A DNA stretch of 64,000 bases from Gnetum montanum (lineage: Eukaryota > Streptophyta > Gnetopsida > Gnetales > Gnetaceae): NCBI GenBank assembly GCA_015680685.1, contig MNCI01010832.1, positions 370,556 through 434,555 of the forward strand. The letters run 5' to 3'. Both the position numbers and the translations under genes were made by a program. Positions 1 through 11,189 of this stretch are shown here, piece by piece (the stretch's first letter is position 1; each line of letters begins with the position of its first letter). Below the pieces are notes generated by a model that searched no databases, was not told the origin of the DNA, and saw nothing but the letters and a program-made list of their open reading frames with translations.

Positions 1-560
1 AAGATAACCCATGATAGCATGGGACTCCTCTCTCTCTCTTTTTCTTTTTTATTAAAAATTTTGAAAATTTTACAAACACTGCCAATGGGCGAAAATTTTG
101 AATGAAATGGAAAAAGTTAGCAAGGAGACTGATTTTGTATTAACTTATGCATTATATAAAGTTTTCATGCTTTCGTATGCTAGTTTTAGACCATTTCGGG
201 CCGTTGCTAGTTTTGGGCCATTTTTGGCCGTTAGTGTAGCATGCCGAAAGGATGGCATATTGACAAGACAAGGAAACAATGAATATGCAAGGATAGCAAC
301 TAGGTGGGAGGTTGCAAGGCTACTACATTATGTGTAGCTACCTCTTGACCTTTCGTGGGTTGATCAAAACATAGGGTCGAGGCGTTTCACCTGGGCCCCC
401 GCTCATAACAGTGTCCTTCGCTTGGAAGGGCAACTCACACCATGCATTTTTGATTTGAGGATCAACTCATTGGACCAATCCCTTCATTATATAATTAATG
501 CATGCATGGATAGATGCTTCATCTTCAAAGGTTGTAACTTCTAAGCCCTGTTCCATGCCT
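1..560 (-). other. Decayed non-coding stretch downstream of Tat-like protease
   Basis: No protein motif is recognisable here. The stretch lies immediately 3' (minus-strand sense) of the Tat-like protease, so it should be the start of the protease-to-RT interval, with the rest of pol beyond the window edge. Positions about 170-240 hold two diverged copies of a ~28 bp unit with the core GCTAGTTTTRGRCCAT. A longer array of the same core occurs downstream of the second Tat-like protease (about 40890-41146). The small plus-strand frame at 98-337 runs through these units and shows no homology I recognise. Confidence 0.4.
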
Positions 561-574
561 ACGTTGATAATTGC

Positions 575-1171
575 TCATGTTACTACCTCGTCACCATGGA
601 TTATCACCTCCTTACCCACATATTGTAAATGGATTTCCTGGTGTATAGGCGAGGAGATAGTTGTAAGTTGTGCTAACCACGATCTTCCCAAGATCAGGTT
701 AAACTTGGACATTTCTTCGACCATGACGAACATTACTTCTGTGGGGAACTGGTCCCTTGCTATGAAGTTTATGTGAATTGTGCCCTTCACCAAGACGTGT
801 GCCCCATTGAAGGACCACAAACACGATGTTGTCGTTGGTTTGATCTAGTAGACCAATCCCAACTTATCTATAATAGGGAAGGATATGACATTTGTGGCAA
901 CCCCATCATCGATGTGTACCCTTCAAATCTGGTATTGGACGACCCGAATTGTGATGAAGAGAGGCACCATAGTCATTTGACCCCCTTCGGGATCTTCCTT
1001 AATGGTGTTGCTGCTAAAAGTCAATCGAGGCACTATAGACTCTATGGGTATGACTGAGTGGATCTCTTTCTCTTCTGTTGGCATGTTTTCATCAACCAGA
1101 ATCACCGTTAACATGCGGACTAGAGCCTTGTGATGAGGTACAGATGTTACGACTAGGTCGTACAAGCTCAA
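575..1171 (-). pseudogene. Tat-like Ty3/gypsy retropepsin (broken)
   Basis: Remnant of the aspartic protease that cleaves the Gag-Pol polyprotein. The minus-strand frame 820-575 reads SFNGAHVLVKG, then FNLILGRSWL, then SSPIHQ. This is the usual end of plant Ty3 proteases (SFNG..., the ILGRPWL-type flap/helix motif, STxHQ). The upstream frame 1171-923 (SLYDLV, HHKALVRML) aligns by eye with the same linker in the second copy at 42393-42085. The catalytic D-T/S-G segment, which should lie between the two frames, is not readable, so the gene is dead. Gag lies directly upstream at higher coordinates. The Tat assignment rests on the paired copy at 32-43 kb. Confidence 0.7.
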
Positions 1172-1288
1172 CGTAGCATTTTTCTACCTTAGGGCTTGCC
1201 CGACCTGGGTGAGGGCATCCAAGAAGTCTTGGTTGCCCGTCTGTTTGACACCTTCCTCCTCCTCAATTCATCCTAGAAGACGAATCTC

Positions 1289-4134
1289 TCAAGGAGAGAC
1301 GACTTCAAACCTAGGTTTAGATCTTTGTCGGCAAGGTGATGCAGGCTGTGTAATCATGTCAACCTTCATCTCTAGTGATGAAGGTGCAAATACAAGGGGT
1401 GAAGGCATAGGCTTGGAGATACTTTTAATGGTATTCCCCTTTGATGCCTCGTCCACCAAGTAGGCTTCTCGCCTAGTGGGGCAAGGAGGTTGTTTAATGT
1501 TGTTGCACAGAATAGGGGCTGTCAAAGACGTTGGCCCCTTGATGATGAATGGAGCTAGAAGTGGCAACTGACGGGGTCGCGTGGCCTCACCAATAGGTGG
1601 TGCAGAGGTAGATGCCCGTGGTGGGACTTTCAAGATGAAGGGCGACGGCGGCGAACTTGGACCAACCATTGGTGGTATTGGTGCACTACACTGAGGCACA
1701 CGAATCACAAACAGGTGGAAGGGTGGTGTGGGATTATTGTCAATACTGATGGTGTTGATTATGTAACCAGCATTATTGGCATTGAGGGGGTCTGTGTAGA
1801 CATACATAGATTGATTCTTAGGGCATACTGGGTTACTTTCATCTAGCATCAGCTTTCCTAGGTCGATTAATCTTTGGATGTCATCTTGCAATGACAGAAA
1901 ATAATCCATGGTGTGACCACATAGTTGGTGGTAGTCACAAAACCTATCTAGCTTGAAACCCTTAGGAATTTGGGGCTCATTGCACAGGGCCAAAGAGGGA
2001 TTCCTAAGGAGCTCGCAGTAGTGTCGATGTCTCATGTTTGCTTCCTTCGACATCTTCTTGTGTTGGATGTATCCCACTGCCAACAGTTGCTTCAGGAGTT
2101 CTGAAGGTTTGAGAGGCAGTGAGGTGTATTTCGAATGATCTTTGTGCTTGAAGTTGGGTTTAGTGTATGTAGATGTCTTGGGCGCAGGTACGGTAGGTTG
2201 TCATACTTGGCTCAGTTTGGGCACAGAATTAGCCATAGGTATGGACAGTTTCTTGTCATTCTTACTTCTGCTGTTGCTATGTTTGGGCTTGGCCTTAGCT
2301 GCCACAATAGCCACCATGGTTGTTGGGGCCTTACCCTTGTCCTTTTTTATGAAACTATTCTTGTAAGTGATGTAGGTTGGGTCTTTGCTCGCCTCAGCCA
2401 TGTCTTGTATGCTTTTTGTCTAAGCAAAATCTTGGCTAAGTGAGCGTGGAGCGAGGTAATATAGTTTGGACTTCATGAAGTCATTCACAGCACCCTTAAA
2501 AATGGCTAACAAGTGAGCCTCCACGATGGGCTCATGGATTTTGTTAAGTGTCGCGCTCCAAAGTTGAATGAATTTTTGGACTAGTTCTAATGGGTCTTGT
2601 TTCATGCCCATCAGCTAATCCAGTGTGGTTTCTGGCTTCAAGTTATATTTGAAGCATGTCACAAACTGGGTCAACAGGTATTCCAAAGTCAAAATGGATG
2701 AACACGGCAACTTATGGTACCAATCTAGGGCTTTCCTAGCTAGGAACATGGCAAAGATGTGAATGATCTTATGTGGTCACTGTTGCAATAACAAAGACTT
2801 CGACTGGAAGGTGACGAGATGGGTATTGGGATCCCCTTCCCCATCGTACTTCATGAAGTGTGGAAGGAACATCCTGGGTGGTAATATCAAAGTAGGGATT
2901 GCAGGGTTGATGAGGTTGTCCTGATAGAAGTCCATGACTTGTATCGTATCAGACCCAATAGCTTTGAGGCATTTTACTTTCTCAGTTAGGGTCTGGATGA
3001 GCTGAAATGCTTGGTCTAGACCCGGTGACGTTGTAGATGGCTGAGGGACTGCAGAGGCAACTCCCACATGTGGTATGGTGGCGGTGGCGATTTGATCCAT
3101 GGGGGGTGCCATTGGGACCGCCCCCTGCTAAAGGTGCTATTTGCATTGTCCACCACCTAGTGGGTGGTATTGTTGTAGTAGTAATAGCGGGTTGAGTCAC
3201 TGGATAGGTCGTTTGGGTTACTGGTGAGACAAACCATGGCCCCATGCCAGGATGTACCGTTTGCGGGTCGGATAGGCCTGAGGGTGAACATAGTGAGACA
3301 TCTGCAATGGTTGCAGAATGGATGAAGAAGCAAATGAGGTCCACCATGTGGATGGGCCCGGGCCCACCATAGTGGGTGGAACAGATGCATAGGTAGGAAT
3401 CAACATAGGAGTTATTTGCAGTTGAAAAGTAGGTATTGTATGGATATGCGGTAGGGTAGCCATGATAGACGTGTTGCACACTATGGGAGCGTGCTGATAA
3501 ATGGCTTGTGGCTACACAGTTGTTGTGGGGGCAATCGGGGAATGGAGGTGATGATGCGCTGGGAATGTAGCATGGCTACCCATTGCAGTTGCGGTTGTAG
3601 GTTGTTGAAGCGTAGGCGTAATGATAAACGGGGTGGTGACAGACAGCGGGTTGGCCCAGAAGGATTGGGTAGACGGGATGGGAATGGGGTTGGCCTGACC
3701 TCCTTCGTTAGATTGGGAATCAAGTTCCTCCTGCCCATCTTGAAAGGTGTCATCCTAGTTGGACACTATGTCTTTTTGCTTCCTAAGCCTAGTCAACTAG
3801 ATTAGTTGATCTAGAAGCCTTTGGCACACTTGCGTTAAAGGCAAAGAAATGCTCGGGGTAGGAACGAATTCCCCCTGTTTTAGTAAGTGAACTTGAAACT
3901 ACGTTTTTCTTCAAGTTCTTCTAAATCCAAGGGTAAATTAGCCTACACCTTTTCACAAAGGAAACTATAATGCTCGTGTTGCTGGGCTAGTCCCTCAGGT
4001 CCTCGGTTTTGGATTCTGAGAGATCAACGTGCTTCCTACGTTGGATTCAATCATTGTTCAGCACCAATACTGCCTTGGACCATGAAGGGCACCTCCACGT
4101 TGAAGGTGTCCATAGCAGTGGTGGAGGAAGCCAT
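1289..4134 (-). pseudogene. Tat-like Ty3/gypsy gag (broken)
   Basis: Capsid/nucleocapsid gene in several minus-strand frames. A plausible start is the ATG at 4134-4132 (MASSTTAMDTFNVEV), just after the leader repeats, followed within about 25 codons by a stop. Frame 3112-2777 carries FMKYDGEGDPNTHL, the F-x2-Y-D-G-x2-D-P-x2-H-L signature of plant retrotransposon gag. Frame 2611-2420 continues the capsid domain (LVQKFIQLW). Frame 2083-1289 has FCDYHQLCGHTMDYF, matching the atypical Tat/Ogre knuckle C-x-Y-H-x3-G-H-x4-C with the last Cys changed, followed by a proline-rich tail. Protease follows downstream. Frames such as 3491-3805 plus are shadows. Confidence 0.8.
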
Positions 4135-4212
4135 TGCTAAGTAAGTGATTATTCAAAAAATGCAAAAAAAATGCAATAGAATAGAAGGATTAAGAAAAAG
4201 CGACAAAAGGGT

Positions 4213-5105
4213 GGCTTTATGTCTTGCCAAATTCCAGGGGAATCGTCAGGGTGACAGATCTGTACCACACAAAGCCTAAACAACCTCCAAGGGTGTCACA
4301 TCTATGCCTATGCATGATAAGGTATAGAGCACGTGCAAGACTACCATAAGGTAAGTTCAGTTGACAAATGATCAAGAAGGCTTTATGTCCCACAGGATCT
4401 TGGAGGGACCTTCGAGGTGACCGAACTACACCACACAAGGCATAAACAACCTCCAAGGGTGTCAAGTTTTCACCTATGTTGGTTAGGGTGTAGAATGCAT
4501 GTAGGACTACTGTAAAAAGGAAAGGCAAGTTAAATCGCCATCAGAAGGCTTATTGTCTCATAGGGTTCTGGAGGAACCGTTGAGATGACCGATCTACACT
4601 GTATGACGCGTAAACAACCACATATGGGTGTTAAGTATACACTAATGCAAGCTAAGGTGTGGAAGGCATATGAGACTACCATAAGATGAGAAAATTAACT
4701 AGCGACCAGGTAGGCTTCATGTCTCACAGGATCTTGGAGGGACCATCGAGGCGACCGGTCTGTACCATGCTAGATGGGGTACAGAACGTAGGCAAGAAAA
4801 CTGTAGGATGGGAAAGCTAGCTAGCAATCAGGCAAGATTTATGTCTTGTAGGATCTCAGAGGGACCGTTGAGGTGATCAGTCTATACCACATAGGATGGG
4901 GTTTAGAACGCATGCAAGACAACCATAGAATGAGCTAGTTAACCGGCGATCAAAGGCCTTGTGTTCCGTAGGGTTCCGGAGGAACTGTCGGGGTGATTGA
5001 TCTACACCGCACAGAGCACCAACAACCACAAGAGGGTGTTGCATTTATGCTTGTGTGTATCAGTGTGCAGAAGGCTCATAGAACTACTGTGACATGTGGC
5101 AAAGG
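4213..5105 (-). repeat. Six-copy tandem repeat (~167/~121 bp) in Tat-like leader
   Basis: Six imperfect direct copies begin at 4213, 4379, 4547, 4713, 4835 and 4955. Each starts with a variant of GGCTTTATGTCYYRYAGG followed by a GATCTTGGAGGGACC-like segment and a YGAYCTRCACCRCAC-like segment. The first three copies are 166-168 bp. The next two are about 120 bp and lack the central block around AAACAACCTCCAAGGGTGT. The last regains part of it. The array lies between the probable minus-strand LTR and the gag start, so it is in the 5' untranslated leader of the element. Confidence 0.85.
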
Positions 5106-5915
5106 CACCAAAAGGCCCTCCTTCTAGTGCCGAAAAACTATAGCAACCGAAAACATCGACAATTGGAAGAATGCCAGGGTCAGCGGATGTGACAGTACCA
5201 ACCCTGTATCTGTGGGAGGGCGGTGCTGGGTGTGTGCCAACACGGGGTGCCTTGAATGGTTTGGTCGATCAGATAGGGACTTACGTCAGCGTCAATATAG
5301 CCTTTCGCCATGTAAATAACATGAAATGTGAGATAATGCTTATGGGTAAATAAAGCAGGAAAGAAACTGTGAAAGTGAAACAGTAATACGAAATAATGCT
5401 TAAAGATGAATAAAACAGAAAATAATGCAAAGAAATGAGATAGCAAATGGGGGATAAAGTAGAGTATGGTTAGAAACATGCACTGCTCCAAAGCTACAAA
5501 CTTGTCTGGTCATGATGGATGTAATCGGTTGCACAGCGTGATGGAGTGCAAAAGTTCCAAGAGCAACTGAGCCATGCCGAAAAAAGAAAAGAGCTATGCG
5601 CTTGGAAACAAACTTCATGTACACACAATGCAGGGCTCTACCAAGGTGGTAGAATGGAGATGGGGATCTTGCACCAGCCGAAAGAGACTCTCTGTTTCTA
5701 ATGTTAGATAGATGGCTTTTGCTTATTACAATGTTGGCCAGGGGGGGAATCTTTGTTTCAAAATTTCAAAGTTCCCACTACTTGGAAGCTTTTTGCTTCC
5801 AAAAAGATGCGAACTCTTTTGAAATTTGCAACTTTACAAATTATTGATTTTTCCAAATTACGGTGTATCTTTTTGTCAAAACATTGCCCAGGGTGTTATA
5901 TGCTATTTTCTGGGA

Positions 5916-5923
5916 TATTTATA
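5916..5923 (-). promoter_or_regulatory. Candidate TATA box (TATAAATA) of Tat-like LTR
   Basis: Minus-strand TATAAATA. It is the right sort of element for an LTR promoter driving the minus-strand gag at 4134. Similar sequence context (a TATA-like word followed in plus sense by GGCTTCAAG- or GGCTGAAGG-type sequence) recurs near 30510 and 36560. Confidence 0.4.
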
Positions 5924-6245
5924 GGGCTGAAGGTAAGCAAAAAAGAAGAAAAGGTGGTTTGAATGCTACGTGCTGTAGGCTTGTGCTATCTTACTAGTGC
6001 TACTCGAGCCATCTGTGACCGTTGGGCTTACAAGACCATTGCAATGCGAATCTTCCATGCAATAACTACTATCCTACCATGCCATAATCGCGCCTTCAGC
6101 ATCTGGAGACGTGTGCCAATGGTCTGATTAGGTGGAGTGCATTGATGTTGCGCAACCACCTCTTTGCCTTACTGTGCTTTGTGACGTAGCATGCTCGGTG
6201 TAGCGTAGCACCTTGTCACGCGTTTTGCTGTTTGTTACATGATTT

Positions 6246-6283
6246 CTACGCTATGCTATGCTATGTAGCATAGCATAGTGTAG
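6246..6283. repeat. 38 bp near-palindrome (GCTATG/CATAGC arms)
   Basis: The segment starts CTACGCTATGCTATG, has a short centre, and ends CATAGCATAGTGTAG. The two halves are reverse complements with only a few mismatches. It lies in the U3-like region upstream of the minus-strand TATA box and among other GTAGC-type words. Confidence 0.8.
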
Positions 6284-6379
6284 CAACTTGCCTTAGTCGC
6301 AAGAGTTTTACCAATTTGCAAACCATTCTCCTACGATGCAGGTTTTTTTCAAATTGTGGGATTTTTACCAAGGTCCCCA

Positions 6380-7290
6380 AGTGTCAACACTCAAGTTCAA
6401 AGCCTCCTTCTACCCTAGGGCATTCAAGTTTCTTATGCACGATACTATGCTCGAAATTTTATTTTGGTGGAACTATCTGATGCCTCTCAAGTTGAGAAGG
6501 CTCTCTCTTTAAAAATTTTTCCAACACGTAATGCAACCCTAATAGCCCGTGCCTAGAAATTTGACTTTAATGTTAATGACCTAGCTTTTAATATAATTTC
6601 CTGTTACGTGGAATTGCCCAATCTTCCACTTATTTTCTCATCTGTTGAGAGGGACATTGTGAGCATCCTAGGTCCTATTATTTCCGATCATTGTACGACG
6701 ATCAATGGAACTCAAATTCGCTATTATTGTATTGAATTGGACATAGCTCTTTGAAAAACCTCATTAACCCTCGCTGCTGGAGGAAAACTCTTCATCCAAA
6801 AGTGGACTATTTTTACCTTCCAAACTCATGTAGCTATTGTCATAGGGCCAAGCATCATATTTCGGCGTGTCCCATCCTAGCTAGGAAGAAACCATCTATA
6901 GCATCTCAGAACACTCGTCCCCCAGTCACACCATTATGCCCATCGTTAGTATCCTTTAAATTTGGATCTCTTGCCCCAATAGCTCCACAAATCTCCTCTT
7001 AGTCTAGCCCCTCCAAGCTACAGAAACAACAATTAGGTAATCGCACCTCCACCCATGTCATCCCCTCAATGGTTATCAAGGACTCCATTTCAGTGGATGA
7101 GTTCATGGTGAGCAGTGGAAGGAAACAAGTCAAAGCTTCTTTTGGTTCTACTCCTCCCTTTAGCTCCTCTTCACTGAACACTTCCATGATCCCTATTTCC
7201 ACCAACAACTCCTTTTCTCTCTTGTTAGGAACAATGGAAGTTGATAATTTGACTTCTGATTCCTCTGTTGACCTCTCATCCAAACTACCT
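6380..7290 (+). pseudogene. LINE ORF1 (DUF4283-like plus zinc knuckle), broken
   Basis: Nucleic-acid-binding ORF1 of a plant L1 element. About 6430-6740 translates, through stops, to text typical of DUF4283 (ARNFILVELSDASQVEKAL, then CYVELPNLPLIFSS). The open frame 6751-7002 then carries CSYCHRAKHHISAC, a C-x2-C-x4-H-x4-C knuckle with all four ligands present. The following ~300 bp is Ser/Thr-rich linker up to the endonuclease ATG at 7302. There is no intact start. Confidence 0.75.
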
Positions 7291-7301
7291 CTTGTCTCCC
7301 C

Positions 7302-7935
7302 ATGAACCTCCTTTCATGGAATGTTCGAGGCCTTACTAGTAGGCTTCGTCAAAAACGAGCAGGCAACTTTATTTCTAGTCTTAGTACAACCTTTGATTTT
7401 GTTCTCCTTCAAGAAATTAAGGTATCAGCCGATCTTTTATCCCTTTTTGCCCATTGGTTCCTTCCTCACTCCTCAATCCTAGCGATGTCCCATATGAGTG
7501 GGAAAGGAGGCACAACCATTCTCCTCTCACCTTACTAGAAAACTAAAATCCTTCAAAGTGGTTTTGATTCTAGGCATAGAGTTTCTTGGGCCACCTTCTC
7601 CTCCTTGCATGGCCCTTTTGGCATTTGCTCGATATCTGCCCCAAATGACTCCACAGAACAGGCTCTCCTTTGGCAAGAACTTGCAAATTCTCTTCCCCCA
7701 GTGCCTTGGATATTCAGAGGAGATTTTAATATGGTCGAATTTCCTCAAGATAAGCTTGGGGGGGGGGGGGGGTTTTTTCAATTGCCTAATCTCGAGTATC
7801 AGACCTGGTCCACCTTTAAGAAAAGGTTTTACCTTTCTGATGGGGTGGACACCTCTACGAGTACTCCCCTTCACAGATTTACTTAGAGCAATCTCCGTCT
7901 TGGGCAGGTTCACATCTACAGTAGGTTAGATAGGT
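7302..7935 (+). pseudogene. LINE AP-endonuclease domain, broken
   Basis: N-terminal nuclease of LINE ORF2, which nicks target DNA to start target-primed reverse transcription. It begins MNLLSWNVRGLTS, the canonical start of plant L1 endonucleases, with LLQEIK shortly after (metal-binding Glu motif). After a stop near 7538 the same frame resumes at 7605 with FRGDFNMVEF (GDFN motif). The C-terminal piece (VHIYSRLDRFYFS, about 7909-7947) is in another frame, so there is a frameshift in between. A 15-G run at 7758-7772 lies inside the domain. Confidence 0.85.
7758..7772 (+). repeat. G15 homopolymer within LINE endonuclease
   Basis: Fifteen consecutive G, followed by T6. The run encodes GGGGG directly after the conserved GDFNMVE segment. 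It is a likely site of replication slippage or sequencing error, so the exact length, and hence the local reading frame, is uncertain. Confidence 0.95.
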
Positions 7936-8149
7936 TCTATTTCTCCACCCTTTCCTTCTGGCAAGCCTTCTCCGCTACTATGGTTCATCATAATGCCACC
8001 TTATCAAACCATCTTCCTATCTCCATATCTATCAAGATTCATGGTAGCCCTCACCGACAAAAATTTCATGTTTTCTGACTACACACCAACTATTTTTCTT
8101 CCCCTACTACCCAACTTCTTCTATCCAACCTTTGGAATGTTGAACCTAG

Positions 8150-9593
8150 GCCCCTAAATCAAGTAGGCTAGATTAACTGGTGGCATCGTGCTTCATGTCG
8201 AGTTCGAAACTTTGCTTGTTCGTATGGTAAGGTAGTGGCTACTTGGGCCAGATAAGAATACAATAAAATTCACCTTACTATTGAACATCTCACTAATAAA
8301 CTAGCTCAAGATCCCTTCAACACTCTAGTTCATGAGGAGCTAGCTAGAGCACGATTAGCCTTTCAACATTGGGATGTGTACCGAGCACAAAGTGCCTTAA
8401 CTAAAAGTCGGCTCACTTGGTTAAATATTCAAGATGAACACTGTAAGGAATTTTTCAAGTACCTCAACTCTACTTCCCCTTCGCATTCTATAGACAAAAT
8501 TTCTAGTGATGGTACCACCATTACTGATCACAATAGTATCCTCTCTTTTCTTAAGAACCACTATGAAGCCCTTTTCGCAGCTACCCCAATGGACATCTCT
8601 TCGTTCAAGTCTGCTAACCCAAATTATCCTCACCTTATCAACTCCACTATGCTGCAAAGTCTTGATGCAGATATCACTCTAGCAGAGCTTCAGGTGGCTT
8701 GTTCCAAGTTAAGTTGGGGAAAGACTCTGGGTTATGATGGTTTCCTCGTGGAATTTTTTCAAAATCATTGGGATTTGATGGGTAATGATCTTCTGCAGGT
8801 CATTAATGAGGCTTTCACTGGTTCCCTCAAGCCCAATCTAAATCAAGGGGTAATTCGTCTCCTCCCCAAGTCTGGGGATCCTACCGATATCTCCAATTGG
8901 CATCCCATAATGCTTCTCAATGTAGTATATAAAATTTGGGCTAAGTGCCTAGCCCTACGGTTAAAAAAAATTCTTGGCCAGATCATATCACCCCAACAAA
9001 CAGGATTTTTTCCTGGTAGATATATTTTAGACAATGTGGTTGAGGCGTGGGAAGGTATCAAGTGGGCTGAGGATGATGGTGAATATATTCTCTTCGTAAA
9101 ACTTGATTATGCCAAAGCATATGACAACATTAAGTGGGATTTTATCTTATAGATCATGACCAAACTTGGTTTTGGACCTAAGTTCCTGCATATGGTGCAA
9201 TGCTTATTCTCAGATGCTATTGCAAGAGTAGCCACTACCTTTGGCATTACCTCTCCCTTTCCAATACATAGATCAGTGCAGCAAGGTTATCCTCTCGCCT
9301 CCTATCTCTTTGTCATCACTGCAGACTTTCTATGTCATCAGATTAACCTGGACATTCAAACTAAAGTCCTCACTGGGGTTCGCCTTTCTTCCTCTCAACA
9401 ACAACTTCTCAATATGCACTTTGCCGATGACTCTTTTTTTCTAGTTCATAACATAGCCACCAATTTGCACCACCTCTTATCAAGGGTGGAGCAATATTGC
9501 ACACTCTCAAGTTCCAATATCAATTGGAATAAATCCTTTGTTTATAGCTTTACGGGAAATTACAACCATGTGACCAACTATAACTGGAAGTGA
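8150..9593 (+). pseudogene. LINE reverse transcriptase, broken and truncated
   Basis: RT domain of LINE ORF2. The open frame 8376-9152 includes TLGYDGFLVEFFQ, GVIRLLPKSGDPTDISNW, QTGFFPGRYILDNV and FVKLDYAKAYDNIKWDFIL, which are RT blocks 0-3, with the first catalytic Asp in LDYAKAYD. A TAG at 9150-9152 interrupts the frame. It continues in phase at 9156 with QQGYPLASYLF and the catalytic box NMHFADDSFF (F-A-D-D). Homology ends near 9593. Both active-site segments are intact, so damage is mainly the stop and the missing C-terminus. Confidence 0.9.
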
Positions 9594-10946
9594 CTTCAGG
9601 ATCAAGACATTGTTAAGATTCTAAAGTACTATTCTAGAATCAAGCTTAAACTATTTAGGATCACATTGTTAAGACATTGTTAAGATTCTGGAAGTACTAG
9701 ATAAGACACCCAAGAAACCTCACATTGATCCCTCAATAGATCCTCTTAAGTGCATGTGACATCATAGGAAGAGATAATAGGGTCCATACAAGCACATGGA
9801 AGTGCTCAATATAGAACTCTAAGAATTACCTAGTTCTTGGAAGAGCTCATATTTATATAGGATATAGTGGTCAATCATCAACAATTGGAAGAGCTCTCAT
9901 CTTTCAAGACCTTCTTGTGATCATAAGGCTTTCATCATAGATTAAGAAGTACATAGGATTAATCACCAAAATCATTGAGTTGACATTAGCCCTACAAAAT
10001 AACATAAAATTCAATAGTTAGAACTTGTGAGATAAGCATAATCTATACAACTTAGGAAAAAATAAAAAATACAAAATACAAAAAACAATAGCCAAACTAA
10101 AAAATCTAATTGGAAAAGATCAATCAGCATTAAGAATAATACTCAAAAACATAAGTTTAGATTTTTAAAATTCCTTGAATGACTTCACCACACATGGCCT
10201 AGGTAGCACTAATCATGATACTCAGTCATTTTTTATGTCCCTCTCTTGGCATCATACTTAGCCACTTTTTGTTCAAAATTTTCTTTAATACTTAGTCATG
10301 GAATTCATGGAAATAAAATTATTAGTAAAACTTAGCTTTATGGAGTTTATTTCCATATGAATTTAGGTATGAAATTAGGGTTAGGTTTTTTTGATTTCAG
10401 TTGGTTTTGTATGTAAAACCCATTCTCCATCCTAGCAAGGCATGATAGACATCCGCTTATTAGATGTGGAAGCTTTATTACGTTGGATGATTGTGACGGT
10501 TTGATGATGCTTGTATTTTTACAGTTTGTACAATTGCATTATGTTCAAGTGTGTACATGGTTTGTTGCTAATTTTGTTCATATTTGAGTTTCTTGATTTT
10601 ATGTGTTAATTAGTTAGATAACGATTCTAGACTCTTTTCTCTTCCTCACTAGTTTAGTAGGATTTATGCATATTTGACTTGGATTGATTTTGTATAAAAA
10701 ATTTATTTACTTTGTATTTCTAGTATTGTGTATGATAAGAATTAGAACTATTATTAATAAAGAAAAGAGATGTTAGTTTATGATGTGTTATCACTATGGA
10801 ATTTATGTTTAATTAATAGTGGATTTTTAGTGTATTATGAAATCTATGTTTTATGCAAAAAAGTATGTAATGTTAAAATATAAGGATTATATATTAATTT
10901 TCTAATTATAGTCTCATATGTGAGAAAGTCGGTAAGTTTGCTATGT
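9594..10946. other. Unassigned AT-rich sequence
   Basis: No coding motif or LTR end was recognised. About 9601-9705 contains a short direct duplication: the words ACATTGTTAAGATTCT and AAGTACT occur twice about 60 bp apart. The LINE breaks off at the left edge and an Athila-like LTR fragment starts at the right edge. Confidence 0.5.
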
Positions 10947-11180
10947 TGATGGGCATGCATTGATGTAGCCCCATTGACACATTCTTTGATGCATTGATGC
11001 ATATTCATAGATGTAGTATGATATTTTTCCTATATAAATACACATACTATATGCATTTATGGCATCTTTGGTTATTCTTGTAGTGAAGCTCTTGCAATTT
11101 TCTTTCATAGAACTCAGCCAAAATTCCCTTTAAGTGCCCCTAGCATGAATATAATTAATTGAAAAGACCTTTTTTTGAGT
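10947..11180 (+). mobile_element. Truncated Athila-like LTR (5' part only)
   Basis: Starts TGATGGGCATGC and keeps the order of words seen in the fuller LTR at 27088: GATGCATTGATG repeats, a TATATAAAT promoter-like word (near 11032), TTATGGC, the CTTGTAG/CTTGCAATTTTCTT stretch, and AGTGCCC. It then passes directly into gag-like sequence. The 3' half of the LTR, the PBS and the leader are missing, so an internal deletion fused the LTR to gag. Confidence 0.65.
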
Positions 11181-11189
11181 GCATGATAT

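Larger units (their letters stand above)
5106..6365 (-). other. Probable 5' LTR and leader of minus-strand Tat-like element
   Basis: No coding signal is visible. The position upstream of gag and the leader repeats, together with a minus-strand TATAAATA, suggests the 5' LTR, but I could not define TG...CA ends or a clear primer-binding site. The part beyond the TATA box (about 5960-6300, U3 in this orientation) is rich in GTAGC/GCTAC words, and similar words lie at the same place relative to the TATA-like box near 30.5 kb. The LINE starts just beyond. Confidence 0.35.
6380..9593 (+). mobile_element. L1-type LINE, 3'-truncated
   Basis: Order of domains on the plus strand: DUF4283-like region and CCHC knuckle (ORF1), AP endonuclease, reverse transcriptase. 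This is the plant L1-clade architecture. Recognisable sequence stops in the RT thumb region at about 9593, with no RNase H, 3' UTR or poly-A tail. The 3' end has therefore been lost or replaced, unlike the 5' truncation usual for LINEs. No target duplication was found. Multiple stops, frameshifts and a 15-G run make it inactive. Confidence 0.85.

Noticed and set aside
3491-3805. 104-codon plus-strand ORF, Arg/Gly-rich
   Set aside because: It lies opposite the minus-strand gag N-terminal region, whose proline-rich coding sequence explains the opposite-strand composition.
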